Origin: Symbiodinium natans
Taxonomy: Eukaryota > Sar > Dinophyceae > Suessiales > Symbiodiniaceae
Length of the DNA stretch: 64,000 bases
Direction of reading: 5' to 3'
NCBI GenBank assembly: GCA_905221605.1
Contig: CAJNDS010002068.1
Location: 1,174,251-1,238,250 of the forward strand
Shown here: in pieces, positions 28,452 through 39,000 of the stretch
Position numbering within the stretch: position 1 is the first letter of the stretch
Layout of the letters: each line of letters begins with the position of its first letter
The notes under the pieces: model-generated
The model's input: the letters and a program-made list of their open reading frames with translations, nothing else
What the model was told of the DNA's origin: nothing
The model's database searches: none
Translations under genes and position numbers: made by a program

Positions 28452-30209
28452 GATGCCTAGACAGCCAAGGCAGCCCTCGCCACGTGGGGCCTCCTCCACG
28501 AAGGCCTCGCCTCGGCTTTGCGCCGCTTTGTTGAGTTAGGGTTTAGGGTTCGGGGTTTAGGGTTTAGGGTTTAGGGTTTAGGGCTTAGGGTTCAGCATCT
28601 CATGTTCTAGCTTTCACTTGTCAAGCAGCTTATCAAGCGACAGGGCAATACCCACCCGCCCAGAGAATCCCCTAACATTGAACAAAATGTCAAGTTCCCT
28701 CGATGGGCCGAGATTTGCCGAGCACTAGTGCCCATTGACCGTTTTTGCCGAACGATGGCTTCGATTGATTGCCTTTTGCCGAACACTGATTGACCGGGGT
28801 TTGATGAAAACGGAAGCCGATTGACCACAAATTGACTAAATGAAGAAAAATGCATTGACATAAACAAATAATCAAATTAATAATAAATAAACAATATTTT
28901 TTAAATGTAGTGAATATATATAAATATATAAATAAATAAATTAAATAAATAAATATATATATATATATATACGTAGGCAGGAGAGGGTTTGGGGCAGACC
29001 CTAAACCCTAAGCTCCTATCCCGCTGGAGGCTTTCAACGGTTCAAGCCTATAAGCCCCACACACCGTACAAACCCTAAACGACGAAGCCAGGGGTTCAGG
29101 GTTTGGACCATGATCGCGGGTTTAGGGTTTAGGGTTTAGGGTTTAGGGTTTAGGGTTTAGGGATCCCTTGCGATGAGACCTAGCGAGCCCCTCAAGTCTG
29201 TACTGGAATCCCTGCAGGGAAGCAGAATTCTTAGTAAGTGTTTCTTTAGGGGTGTAGGGGTGTAGGGGTGTAGGGGTGTAGGGTTTAGGGTTTGGGGTTT
29301 GGGGTTTAGGGCTAGGGTTTAGGGTTTAGGGCTTAGGGCTTAGGGTATAGGGTGTAGGGTTGAGCAAGGGGTATGGGAGTAGCCCACGGATGCGCCTTAG
29401 ACGACGCAGGCTGGGATGAGACACCGTCTAGGGATTGGGTTTGGGGTTTAGGGTTAAGGGTTTAGGGTTTAGGGTTTGGGGTTTGGGGTTTAGGGTTTAG
29501 GGGTTTCGAGCCAGGCCTGCAGACGGCCAACACCAGAGAGTCCAACAGCCAGACATGTTACATCACCTTCCTAACCTTCGGGTCTTTACCATCATTGAAG
29601 ACCCCCCCCCCCCCTCCCCTAGAATTAGGAATATTCCCTCATCCTAAACCCTAATCCCTCGCAAGCTCAAAGCAAGAGGGTACCCCTTTCCCGACCCTTC
29701 AGGTTACTATCAGGTTACTACCAGGCTACTATCAGGTTACTATCAGGTTACTATCAGGTTACTATCAGGTTAATCGGACATCCCTAAACCCTAAACCCTA
29801 AACCCTAAACCGATGGTAGGGCCTCAGGAAGACTTGGCATTGGGACCTTCGGCTGTAGGTGGAGTAGTTTGGCGTTAGGGTTTAGGGTTTAGTGCTCTGC
29901 CTCGCATGCAGCCAGGCCTCATTCGCTCTAACACCTAAACCCGAACCCCAAGGCCACAGGCCCCAAACCCTCAGAATCTGGAAGTTCAAGAACGCCCTAA
30001 AGCTCCCTTATCCCCAAACCTCAGAAACCCTAAACCCTAAACCCTAAACCCCTAACCCCTAAACCCCATCGCCATGCCCTCATCCAGGTGATGGCGCGGC
30101 GACGCTCGAGCTTCGCCCTTCGCAAGCGGCGTTGGCGAAAGAGGCGCTGCGGCTATGCCGGGCCTTTGCAAGCTTTCACCAGACAGCTTGGCAGCGCTTA
30201 AGGTTCCAG
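28452..30209 (+). CDS. Exon cluster of an unrecognised protein
   Basis: Blocks between telomeric arrays: 28461-28535 (TAKAALATWGLLHEGLASAL), 29159-29237 ending at a GTAAGT donor (AMRPSEPLKSVLESLQGSRI), 29372-29437 (MGVAHGCALDDAGWDETPSR), 29515-29602 (RPADGQHQRVQQPDMLHHLP then NLRVFTIIEDP), 29813-29878 (MVGPQEDLALGPSAVGGVVW), 29893-29937 (ALPRMQPGLIRSNT), 29967-30021 (NLEVQERPKAPLSPNL), 30088-30209 (DGAATLELRPSQAALAKEAL then RLCRAFASFHQTAWQRLRFQ). They look like consecutive exons. The family is not recognised. Confidence 0.45.
28590..29000. repeat. Family K copy, TTTGCCGAACA repeats and AT-rich tract
   Basis: 28590-28685 matches 6524-6632. 28700-28850 has repeated TTTGCCGAAC and GATTGACC pieces. 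28860-28970 is AT-rich (AATAAATAAATA, TATA). Confidence 0.6.
29698..29772. repeat. 12-bp tandem repeat, six copies
   Basis: AGGTTACTATC repeated with single changes (one AGGCTACTATC, one AGGTTACTACC). Confidence 0.85.
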
Positions 30210-30323
30210 GTATAGGTTTTTTTTGCGATACATGCAGTCTTAAAGCATGGTTTGTGGCCCTAAACCCTAAACCCTAAACCCTAAACCCTAAACCCTAAAC
30301 CCTGGTTTTTAGGGCTTCCGCAG

Positions 30324-30745
30324 GGGCATTGATCAAGTTTACACCTCGGCGCAGTTCGCGTCCCCAAGTTCCGAAATGCCTATGAGGCCCAGGGCCGTGA
30401 ACACGAAGTACGGATTTAGGGTTTAGGGTTTAGTTTTTTTCTTTTTGTTACGCTTTTTGGGTTCTAGGTTACCCTTCTAAAGTAAGCCACCAAAAAAAGG
30501 CACCCTGATTATACAGTGTTTCCTGGGCAAGGCCTGAGAGCCGAGTATCTAGTAGGGCTAAACCCTAAACCCTAAACCCTAAACCCTAAACCCTAAACCC
30601 TGAACCCTAAACCCCCTCAGGGTACGTATCTTCGGTTTGCAGTTAGGATCCCGTGGCTGAAGCCAGCTCACGACTATTTGCTTCAGAACCACCTGAAAGA
30701 ATGAAACATGTTCTTCCTTGTAAGGCTATTACAAGGATTAGGGTT
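30324..30745 (+). CDS. Further exons upstream of the Lys-rich tail
   Basis: Block 30324-30411 follows TTCCGCAG and reads GIDQVYTSAQFASPSSEMPM. Block 30519-30560 reads SVSWARPESRVSSRA. Block 30618-30690 reads GTYLRFAVRIPWLKPAHDYL and runs into a family J end (TTGCTTCAGAACCACC). Family H lies at 30432-30516. Confidence 0.4.
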
Positions 30746-30783
30746 TAGGGTTTAGGTTTTAGGGCGCTTTGGGGTGTACTTAG

Positions 30784-30888
30784 CCTAGTAGTAGAGTAGG
30801 TAACCTTTAACCTTTTTGGGGTAATATAATCCCCTTATAATCCCAAAGGTTAACCTTTCATTCCCCCAGGTTACTGGACAACTAAGTT
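30784..30888. mobile_element. Family C element, most complete copy
   Basis: AGAGTAGGTAACCTTTAACC ... CCCCTTATAATCCCAAAGG ... GTTACTGGACAACTAAG, about 105 bp, without telomeric DNA inside. It precedes the exon at 30905. Confidence 0.8.
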
Positions 30889-30904
30889 AGGCAAAACTAG
30901 TAGC

Positions 30905-33900
30905 TCAGGAGCACTGGGGAGAAGGCCTCGGACAAGGCCCACTCCGTGGGCAAGGCGATGACCAAAGCAAAGGTCAACGACCAGGTGAAGCCGAAGGCAA
31001 CGCCAAAGGCAAAGGCCACTAGGACGCCGAGTAGAGCCGTACATTTTAGGGTTTAGGGTTTAGGGTTTAGGCTTTAGGGTTCAGGGTTTAGGGTTAATTC
31101 TTGGGTTTGGGCTTGCATCCCTGGAAAATGAACCTACAAGCCGTCAAAATCCTACGGGCCCTAAACACCCTAAACCCTTCTTCACTCCTGGGCTCCTGGG
31201 GTTTAGGGTTTAGGGTTTAGGGTTTTGGGTTTTGGGTTTTGGGGTTTAGGGGAACCTAGGCCAAGTCGAAGCTCGCAGAGCCGGCGGAGCTCCAGCCAAA
31301 AGTGAAGCCGAAAGCGGCATCGAAGCCCAAGGCGAAGGCAGCGCCCAGGTAAGGTTTTGGGAGATGCTTTCTTTGCCCTGGACCCCGATAACACACGCTA
31401 GCGCAGCTCTAAGCCTGATAAAAGCCCTAGAAACCCTACACGCGATATATAAACCCTAAACCCCTAAACCCCTAAACCCCTAAACCCCTAAACCCTTCAA
31501 CCCTTCAACCCTTCAACCCTGCAACCCTTCAACCCTTCAACCCTAAACCCTAAACCCTAAACCCTAAACCCTAAACCCTAAACCCTAGCCCTAAGCCCTA
31601 AACCCTGGCCCTAAACCCTAAACCCTAAACCCTAAACCCTAAACCCTAAACCCTAATCCCTCACCTTGGGTGTTGCAAGGGTTCAGCCGAGGCATCGAAG
31701 GCCAAGGCGAAACCGGAGGCCAAAGCGAAGCCCAAAGAACGGGCCCCTGGGATTCCTCCGTGGTAATATAGGGTTTAGGGTTTAGGGTTCAGGGTTCAGG
31801 GTCAATGATTACGAATAGTATTCCCTTAGGGTGACAAAATGATTAAGTATACTTTAGTCACCCCCCAAAACCTTGTTCTAAGTAATCAGGCCCATTTATT
31901 GCGCCCTTTTCTTTGTTTTACGGGTTGGAGGGTGTAGGGTTTTAGGGTTTGGGGTTAGGGTGTAGGATTTAGTGTTTAGGGTTTGGGGTTTAGGGTTTAG
32001 GGTTGGAGGGTTGTAGGGTTTAGGGTTGGAGGGTTGTAGCTCTTTCCTTTAGTTTTTAAGGGTTTGGGTTTGTAGCCCTGTTCTCTCTTTTTGTTTGGGT
32101 TTATATAGGGTTGTAGCCATTTTCTTTTTTTGTGTGTAATTAAGGGCTAGCTAATAAGGTCGTATAGGGGTTTGGGGTGTAGGGCGGATAGGCTTGTATG
32201 CCTCTGTTCTTACAAACCCTCAAAGCCCCCAACCCTACAAACCCTACAAACCCAAAGCCATGGCACCCACAAACCCTAGAAGCCCTACACCTTATAAACC
32301 CTACGATCCTAAACCCTGCAAACCCCCCAAAACCCAAAACCCCCCTAAGCCCCCGAAACCCTAAATCCTAACCCTAAAACCGTAAACCCCCTAACCCTAG
32401 AAACCGTACAAACCCTGCAAACCCTACAAACCCCTGTATCCTCTTCAACCAAAAGTGAGGCCAGGAGTAGGCCCTCTTTTTTTTTTTTAAGGGTTGGCGT
32501 TCCCTTACAATCCCCTTAAAACCAAAAAGGAACCCTAAACCCTATACCCTAAACCCTAAACCCTAAACCCTAAACCCTAAACCCTAAACCCTAAACCACC
32601 CTAAACCCTAAACCCCCAACCCCCTTTTATTCCCAGGCCACTCCTGGGTCTAGAAGAGCTTCTATCAGGGCACCTAAATGGCTTATTACCTGGGTTTTAA
32701 GTGCAGTTATCATTGGTTAATAAGTAACATGAACCTTGAAGTTACATCCTACAAACCCCTAAACCCTAAACCCTAAACCCTAAACCCTAAACCCTAAACC
32801 CTAAACCCTAAACCCTAAACCCTAAACCCTAAACCCTAAACCCCCTAAACCCCCCCAACCCCCCTGTTTTCTATTCCGAGGCCCCACGAATCCCTTCCAC
32901 CCAGAGCTGAGGCCCAGCCGAAGAAGGCCGCGACACCGCCAAAAGGTGCCAAGGGCCAGGACTCCAAGAAGCGCTGTGCCCAGCAATCGCTCCTTTGCCC
33001 GAAGGGTTTAGGGTTTAGGGTTTGGGGTTTAGGATTTGGGTGTAGGGGGTTTGGGGGGTTTAGAGGGTTTAGGAGGTTTTGGGGGGTTTGGGGGTTTGCG
33101 GGTCTTGGGCCGGTTTAGGGGGTTTAGGGGCGGGTTAGGGTGTAAATGGGGTTTTTGGGGTTTACGCGGTTTAGGGGGTGTTGGGGGTTTGGGGGGGCTT
33201 GGGGGGTTTAGGGGGTTTGCGGGGTTTGGGGGGTTTGGGGTTTGGGGGGGGTTTAGCGGGTTTAGAGCCTTTGGAGAGTTGAGGGGTTTAGAGGCTTTGG
33301 GGCTTAGAAGGTTTAGGGTTCCCAGGGAAGGAATCTCCCTTCAACATGATAGGGTTCCTTATTTGGTTTACAAGGAATATTCCTTAGTTAAGGAGTACTG
33401 GAGTCTCTGGGTTTAGGGCTTAGGGTTTTGGGTTTTGGGGTTTAGGCTTTGTAGTGGAATTGAGGGTTTAGGGTACCCCCAACCCTCGCCAACAGGGTTT
33501 CCGTGTTTTAGGCCAGAAGCCCTCGGTACACAGCAGGGCCTGTCAAACACGAAAGCCCCAGGAACTCAAAACATTTTGGGTTGAGGTCCAGGGTCTAGGG
33601 TTTAGGGTATAGGGAGGGCATACCCTATAAACCCTGAACCTTAACCTGCACCCTAAACCCTGGCCCTGAACCGTACCTTGAGAGTCCCTGTTTAGTTGGC
33701 GACCTGAGACAACTTACCATCAGGGCCATATGCCACAACCTGCACAAAAGGAGGTCTTCGGCTCTGAAGACCCTAAACCCTAAACCCTAAACCCTAAACC
33801 CTAAACTCCCCCAGGACCCAAAATCCCAAGGTTTGGGGAGGATTGCGGGATCCCGAGCACGACGAGGGGGTCACGTGCGACGCGCGCGGCGGCGCATGCA

Positions 33901-34505
33901 CCGCCGGCCGCCAGGAGAGGGTTGGGTGAGTTTAGGGTTTAGGGTTTAGGGTTTAGGGTTTAGGGTTGAGCCCCTGTATAAGCCGAAGAGGGTAGCCTTC
34001 TTGTTGCTGTGTTACTCCTGGCTACTTGATTTAGGATTCCCCCTTCCCACGCACAGAACAAGTTTCGGGCTTAGGGCTTTTCAGGACGCTCAGGCCCGAA
34101 AACGGAAGCCCGATAGGGTTTGGGATTTACGAGTTTAAACCCTAAACCCTAAACCCTAAACCCTAACCCAGAACTTCAAAATCCCTGAAGCCAAAGTTCT
34201 GAAACCCCAAGCCTCAAACCCCAAGCCCCATAGCTGTCGAACCAATCAAGTCCAAAGCCCCTAAACCCTAAGTATTGTGTAGGGTACCTAACTCCCTCAA
34301 TCCCTACTAAGATTTCCCCGCCTCAAGCCGCAGGGTTTTAGGTTGAGGGTTTGATGTTTAGGGTTTAGGGTTATAGGGCCGGGCAAGTTAAACCCTAAAC
34401 CCTAAACTCTAAACCCTAAACCGGTTCAGGCCCAAGGCCAAGGGCGGCTCTCGCCCGCCTCGGAGCGCGGCAACTCTGAAGAAGAAGCCGGCGTGCAAGC
34501 GGTGA
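30905..34505 (+). CDS. Lys/Ala/Pro-rich basic C-terminal exons (histone H1-like tail composition)
   Basis: Five basic blocks: 30905-31043 (KASDKAHSVGKAMTKAKVND then QVKPKATPKAKATRTPSRA), 31260-31348 (AKSKLAEPAELQPKVKPKAA then SKPKAKAAPR, ending at CAG|GTAAGG), 31687-31762 (AEASKAKAKPEAKAKPKERA), 32905-33003 (AEAQPKKAATPPKGAKGQDS), 34430-34505 (RPKAKGGSRPPRSAATLKKK then PACKR, stop TGA). The composition suggests a nucleic-acid-binding or chromatin tail, but nothing proves a histone or a dinoflagellate HLP. The 31348-31687 junction does not close with the obvious sites, so a small exon may be missing. Confidence 0.55.
31771..32904. other. Introns of the Lys-rich gene: arrays and truncated repeats
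   Basis: 32470-32536 is family H, 32524-32596 and 32755-32845 are CCCTAAA arrays, and 32695-32741 is a truncated right half of family A (copy 7). 32160-32440 is degenerate CCCTACAAACCC-type repeat on both strands. No additional exon is convincing. Confidence 0.5.
33004..34429. other. G-rich variant array and intron material
   Basis: 33006-33320 is degenerate GGGGTTTGGGG/TTTAGGG; its Gly/Leu/Phe frame is repeat translation. 33335-33412 is family G (GGAATATTCCTTAG). 33838-33915 is very GC-rich and open in all three + frames (one with DPEHDEGVTCDARGGACTAG), so an exon is possible. Confidence 0.45.
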
Positions 34506-35385
34506 GAGGGCGCGCACCCTAGGGTTTAGGGTTTAGGGTTTAGGGTTTAGGGTTTAGGGTTTAGGGTTTAGGGTTTAGGGTGTAGGGAGCCACGAGCTTG
34601 GCATTAAGAGTTTAGGGATGTAGATAGGGGTTTAGGGACTTAGGGTTTTTTTGGGCTGCGGGTTTAGGGACTTATGGTTTAAGGACTTATCGGGGTTTAG
34701 GGATGTTGAATCTAGGGCGCCCGAGACTCAATATCCCGTTCGTTTTCATCCCCATGTACAAACCGGGCACCCTAAATTCACCCCAAAGCAGCCCGTAGGA
34801 GCCCGCAGCAATAGGACAAGTTTTTGGCAGGAACAGGGGGAGGGGGAAGGGTTTTTGTTTTGGATCTTATAAAGGGAGCAGGTTCCATCTACTTGGGGTA
34901 TACGAGGGGTGCCCCCTTTTTGGGGATATGCAGCTGTGTACTGAAAGCTGTTTAGGACCAGGAGTTCTCAGAATGAGTTTGGGTCTTAGAGTTTCGGGTC
35001 TGTGGTTTTTGTGGCAACGGCTTGGAGTAGATACTACCGTTCGGCTATATAAATATGTAAATTCGTATATATATATATATATAGAGAGAGAGAGGGTGGA
35101 GCTCTAGGGTTTAGGGGGTAAAGGAGGCTTTGGGCACCGTAAAGGTACAGGCCAGAAGTCTGTCAAGTTCCTGCCGGGTGCTTGATTGCCTGCCCTCCTT
35201 TTGAGGTTTGGGCGTATCATGTTAGTCAGGTTTAGGGTTTTAGGGCTTTCTAAGGGGGGTTACATGGTCCCCAACCTCCTTTAAAGGGTTCTGAAGTATG
35301 GGCCCTTGGGTTAGACGGGGTATATAAGGGGCACCCTTTAAGCGCCCAAAAAAAGAACCCATGTAACTACCCCAAGAGGGTCCAG
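34506..35385. other. Intergenic or intronic; family F element
   Basis: TTTAGGG array at 34521-34580; TA/GA microsatellite at about 35067-35095. 35120-35205 has a frame GTVKVQARSLSSSCRVLDCL to TGA, a possible exon. 35261-35372 is family F (GTTACATGGTCCCC ... CCATGTAACTACC). Confidence 0.45.
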
Positions 35386-35673
35386 GGGGCCCGTGCCGAG
35401 GATCCTCGCTTCAAGCGACTAAATGAGGGAGCGTTATGAGGGACCTTAGGGGTTATTCAGGGGCTACTTAGGTACATAGGGACTCTACAAAGGACCTTTA
35501 GGGGTTATACATGGGTTGTAAGGGTCCCTTCTATTCTAGGTCCCTCCTCATACCCCTAAATCGTTCATCCGAGGGCCTCCGGTGTCAGCTTCAAGGCATC
35601 CACTCCACAGGAGTGCTTTTGTCATAAGGAACGCCTGGCGCCTTATGATGTCGATATATCCGTGCAACCTCCC
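35386..35673 (+). CDS. Two exons joined across a family B intron
   Basis: Exon 35386-35432 reads GARAEDPRFKRLNEGA. Exon 35574-35673 reads ASGVSFKASTPQECFCHKER then LAPYDVDISVQPPKEP. The 141-bp GT-AG intron 35433-35573 is phase 2 and closes exactly. The second exon then runs into a family G end (CCCAATGCCCCTTA). Product unknown; it could be the start of the cysteine-rich gene downstream. Confidence 0.6.
35433..35573. mobile_element. Family B element as an intron, copy 2
   Basis: GTTATGAGGGACCTTAGGGG ... TAGGTCCCTCCTCATACCCC ends are imperfect complements and match RCC1 intron 1 (10343-10521). Here the donor is GT, whereas in RCC1 it is GA. Confidence 0.75.
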
Positions 35674-36067
35674 AAAGAGCCCAATGCCCCTTAAATAATC
35701 ATACTAAGGATCCCTATATGGGGGTTTCCGAACATAGGGGTACCCCTGTTACACACCAAATAGAACATAATCCCCTGAACGGGACCGCCAAAAAGGGTAC
35801 CCCAAGTCTCGGAAGTACCCATGCGTTTTCAAGTACATTCCAGAATTTAAGGGGTTTTGGGCTCCCTGGGCTTCTGCTGCCAGTAGACAGGGTTTACTGG
35901 GCAACTTCGAGCAGCAGACTTGATGACAAAAGCTGAGATGATCATCGCGGCAAAACGATGCGGTCTTTGTACCTTTCATCCTAGACCCCAGGCCCTTAGG
36001 CGTTCGTCCGCCTGAACCCTAAACCCTAAACCCTAAACCCTAGACCCTAAACCCTAAACCACACCAG

Positions 36068-37025
36068 CAACAGCTGTCCTCAGTCTTCAGGCGCTTTAAG
36101 GCCTGGGGTCCAAGAGGGTTGGGTACCCCAATCCCGAAAGCCTGAACCAAAGATGAAAAAACAAAATCCCCAAGGGCTTGTAAACCTTAAACCCTAAGCC
36201 CTGAACCCAGAACCCTGACTAGTCCTGGTCAACACCACGAAATCTGGCTGCGGGGTTTTCCTGTGCTCAACGAGGCCTCCCACCTTGGCCTCTTTGAGGG
36301 TTTAGGGTCCCTAAGCAGCCAAAACAATCTAGGACCCTAGGCAACTGTGTATCTGTATGTGGCCCCACAGCCACCCCAGTAAAGAGGGCTTGTCATCATG
36401 AATTATAGGGCCTGTTCCTGCAAGAGGGGGAGTTGGGCTCTTTGCGGGTTTAGGGTTTAGGGCTGAGGGCTTAGGGTTTGGGGGGAAAGGGGGGTTTTGG
36501 CATTTTTCTCCGGGTGAGAAACTCTTCCCGACTCAAGAGCCCTTAACCCCTGAAACCCTGACCCCAGAGTCTCCTTGCAATATCAACGGGTCCGTCAGTC
36601 CCCCTGCCCCCTCCGCCCCCCCCCCCCCCCCCCTCTTCCCGGCCTCCGTGTGTGCCGGTGAAAGCCCGCCAGCTGACCCTAAACCCGAAACCCCGAACCC
36701 CAGAATCCTGATCATGCGGAAGTCTGCAGCCCAGCAACTCCAATGCCTCTTACGTAAGGAATATTCCTTAGACATATAAGAGGGTTCCGTATATGGGTTT
36801 TTCAGGAATATGCCCAAATCCTAAACCCTAAATCCTAAACCCTCATATGGTGTATAGGGAATATTCACTTCAGAAGTCTTGGAGTCTCCTGGGCAGGTGG
36901 TGCAAGATGCCCTAAACCCTAAACCCTAAACCCTAAACCCTAAACCCCAAACCCCAAACCCTAAACCCTAAACCCTAAACCCTGTCCAGGTGGTGCAAGA
37001 TGCGTCCCCCTGCGGGAACCCAGCG
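36068..37025 (+). CDS. Cys-containing exons, possibly 5' part of the thrombospondin-repeat gene
   Basis: Block 36068-36145 reads QQLSSVFRRFKAWGPRGLGT. Block 36228-36298 reads VNTTKSGCGVFLCSTRPPTL. Block 36314-36405 reads QPKQSRTLGNCVSVCGPTAT then PVKRACHHEL. Block 36990-37025 reads VVQDASPCGNPA and ends at AGCG|GTAGGT. Cysteine patterns (CVSVCG, SPCG) resemble thrombospondin type-1 pieces but are too short to be sure. Confidence 0.4.
36727..37003. mobile_element. Family G element plus telomeric array in a 17-bp duplication
   Basis: Family G: CAACTCCAATGCCTCTTACG ... GAATATTC...TCTTGGAGTCTCCTGGG (36727-36893). Directly after it CAGGTGGTGCAAGATGC (36894-36910) is repeated at 36987-37003 around a CCCTAAA array. 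Both copies contain CAG|GT, so donor and acceptor are both available. Confidence 0.8.
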
Positions 37026-37263
37026 GTAGGTCCGGAGACCGAGGAGGCCCTCTTTAGGGTTTAGGGTTTAGGGTTTTTTGGGGATTTGGGGTTTTTGGGT
37101 TTAGTGGTTGAGGGATTTAAGGGTTTTAATGGTTTCAAGGGTCTTAAGGTCATTAAGGGTTTTAAGGGGTTGAAGGGTGTGGGGGTTTGGGGCATAAGGG
37201 TTTTAGGGGTTGATGGTTCACGGAGGTTTGGGGACGCTTGAGCGGCCTTTGCGGCGTTCGCAG

Positions 37264-38577
37264 GGTGCTTCCATGGGCTCCAGAGCAGAGTGATCAAGGT
37301 CTAAAGGGTTTAGGGTTTAGGGTATAGGGTTTAGGGTTTAGGGTTTAGGGTTTAGGGTTTAGAGCCAAGGGTTGAACGGTTTCAGGGTTTCAGGGTTTAA
37401 TGGTTTAGTCAGGGGTTGAGGGTTTAAGGGTTTTACAGCCTAAGGCCTTAGCCAAAACCTAGGAGAATTTCGGGTGGGGCAGCTGCCCCCATTCGCCTCG
37501 TATATTAGTACCTTCTTTTAATTACACACCTTACGGGCATGTCCCGACATAGGGGTACCCGAAACCGCTTGAAACCCTAAACCCTAAACGATACCTCTAG
37601 TTTGGGACACCCCATTTCTCCCCTTGCTTGAGGCAGCCCTCGAAGCAAAACCCTAAACCCTAAACCCTAACCCTAAACCCTAAACCCTGAACCCTAAACC
37701 CTAAACCCTATTCCCCATAAACCCACAGTTTGAGGGTCCGATTTCTGAAGTTCTCAAAGGTTGCCAATTGGAAGGGCCTGGTCTCCCAAGGCTGTTCATA
37801 GGCCCTAAGCCCCAAAACCCTTCAAAGCATGAACCCCGAAGGCTGCCGGAAGCACTTTTCGGCGTCTTGGGGCTTGGGGTTCGGGACTTCCCGTTTAGGT
37901 TTTGGGGTGTGAGTGTGTATATATATATATGTATGTATATGGTCACGTTTGTTTTCCCCCCTAAACCCTAAACCCTAAACCGTAAACCCTTGGGCTTCAG
38001 CCCTAGAGCCCTTGTAGATTGTAGGCGTGCAGTTCTGGGAAGGTTTATAGTTTAGGGTTTAGGGTTTAGAGTTTAGGTGCGTCTTTAACCTGTAGTACCC
38101 TCATGTAACCCATTTGCGGGCCTTTAAAGGGTTTAGGGTGCAGGGTTTAGGGTTTGGGGTTTAGAGTTTAGGGTTTGGGGTTTAGCGTTTGGGGTCCAGG
38201 GTGTAGTTAAATCACCCGTGAACTCCGCTTCGAAAGATGTCCTTTGCTTACCTGTCCTTGGACACCCCACGCAGGGCAGCTGCAACTCGGACATCAAGCC
38301 GCCTGCTCAGCTGACTCTGAAAGGGTTTAGGGTTTGGGGGTTGGGGTTTGGGGTTTGGGGTTTAGGGTTTAGGGTTTAGGGTTGGGGTGTTGCCCCTTTT
38401 ACTAACAGTCCTGAAGAGGGATTATAGTACCCCCTGTTAGAATCCCTATTTAGGATTGTTAGTTTCAAGGGGAACATCCCAACCCTAAACCCTCAAGCCT
38501 AAGCAATAATCTCCCACTTCTGTACCTTGAACCCGAAACTCTCAATGGAAGAGTGGAAGCCCCGACCACTCACGAAC
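37264..38577 (+). CDS. Exon cluster, part Cys-containing
   Basis: Blocks: 37264-37298 (VLPWAPEQSDQ, GT donor), 37467-37511 (GEFRVGQLPPFASYI), 37587-37650 (TIPLVWDTPFLPLLEAALEA), 37729-37880 (FEGPISEVLKGCQLEGPGLP then RLFIGPKPQNPSKHEPRRLP), 37988-38042 (LGFSPRALVDCRRAVLG), 38209-38332 (VKSPVNSASKDVLCLPVLGH then GSCNSDIKPPAQLTLK), 38492-38577 (SNNLPLLYLEPETLNGRVEA). Degenerate CCCTAAA DNA lies between them. Some may be non-coding open stretches. Confidence 0.4.
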
Positions 38578-38937
38578 CCCTATAGCCCTGAAAAAACCTG
38601 GAACCCTAAAGATCCTACACCCTCAACCCTCAACCCGAACAAAAGATCCCTCAACCCTAAAACAACCAAACCTTAACGGCCTAAAACCCTAAGCCCGAAA
38701 AAGCCCTAAAACCCTAAACCCTAAAAAGCCCCCAAACCTTAAACGGCCCTAAATCCCTAACAAAAACCCCCCAAATCCTACAAATTAAGCATGGCCCTAA
38801 AGCCCGAAGACCACAAAAACCCTAAGCAACAAAATAACTCTTAAGAGGCCCTGAAGCCTTGATAAAAACGCCCCAAGCCCAAAATAAAAAAGAAACAAGC
38901 CTGGAAGAGGGCCCTAAACCCTAAGACCCCAAGGTGC

Positions 38938-39000
38938 GATCCCACCTTCGACTGTGAGTTCAACGCCTGGTCCGACTGGAGCACCTCGAGTCGCACTCTT
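38938..39000 (+). CDS. Thrombospondin type-1-like exon
   Basis: After CCCCAAG the frame reads CDPTFDCEFNAWSDWSTSSR. The DC....WSxWS pattern is the hallmark of the first half of a thrombospondin type-1 repeat, an extracellular adhesion module. It ends against a family J element (TTGCTTAAGAG at 39013). Confidence 0.55.

Noticed and set aside
29698-29772. CRISPR-like direct repeats
   Set aside because: Twelve-base units are contiguous with no spacers, and the DNA is eukaryotic.
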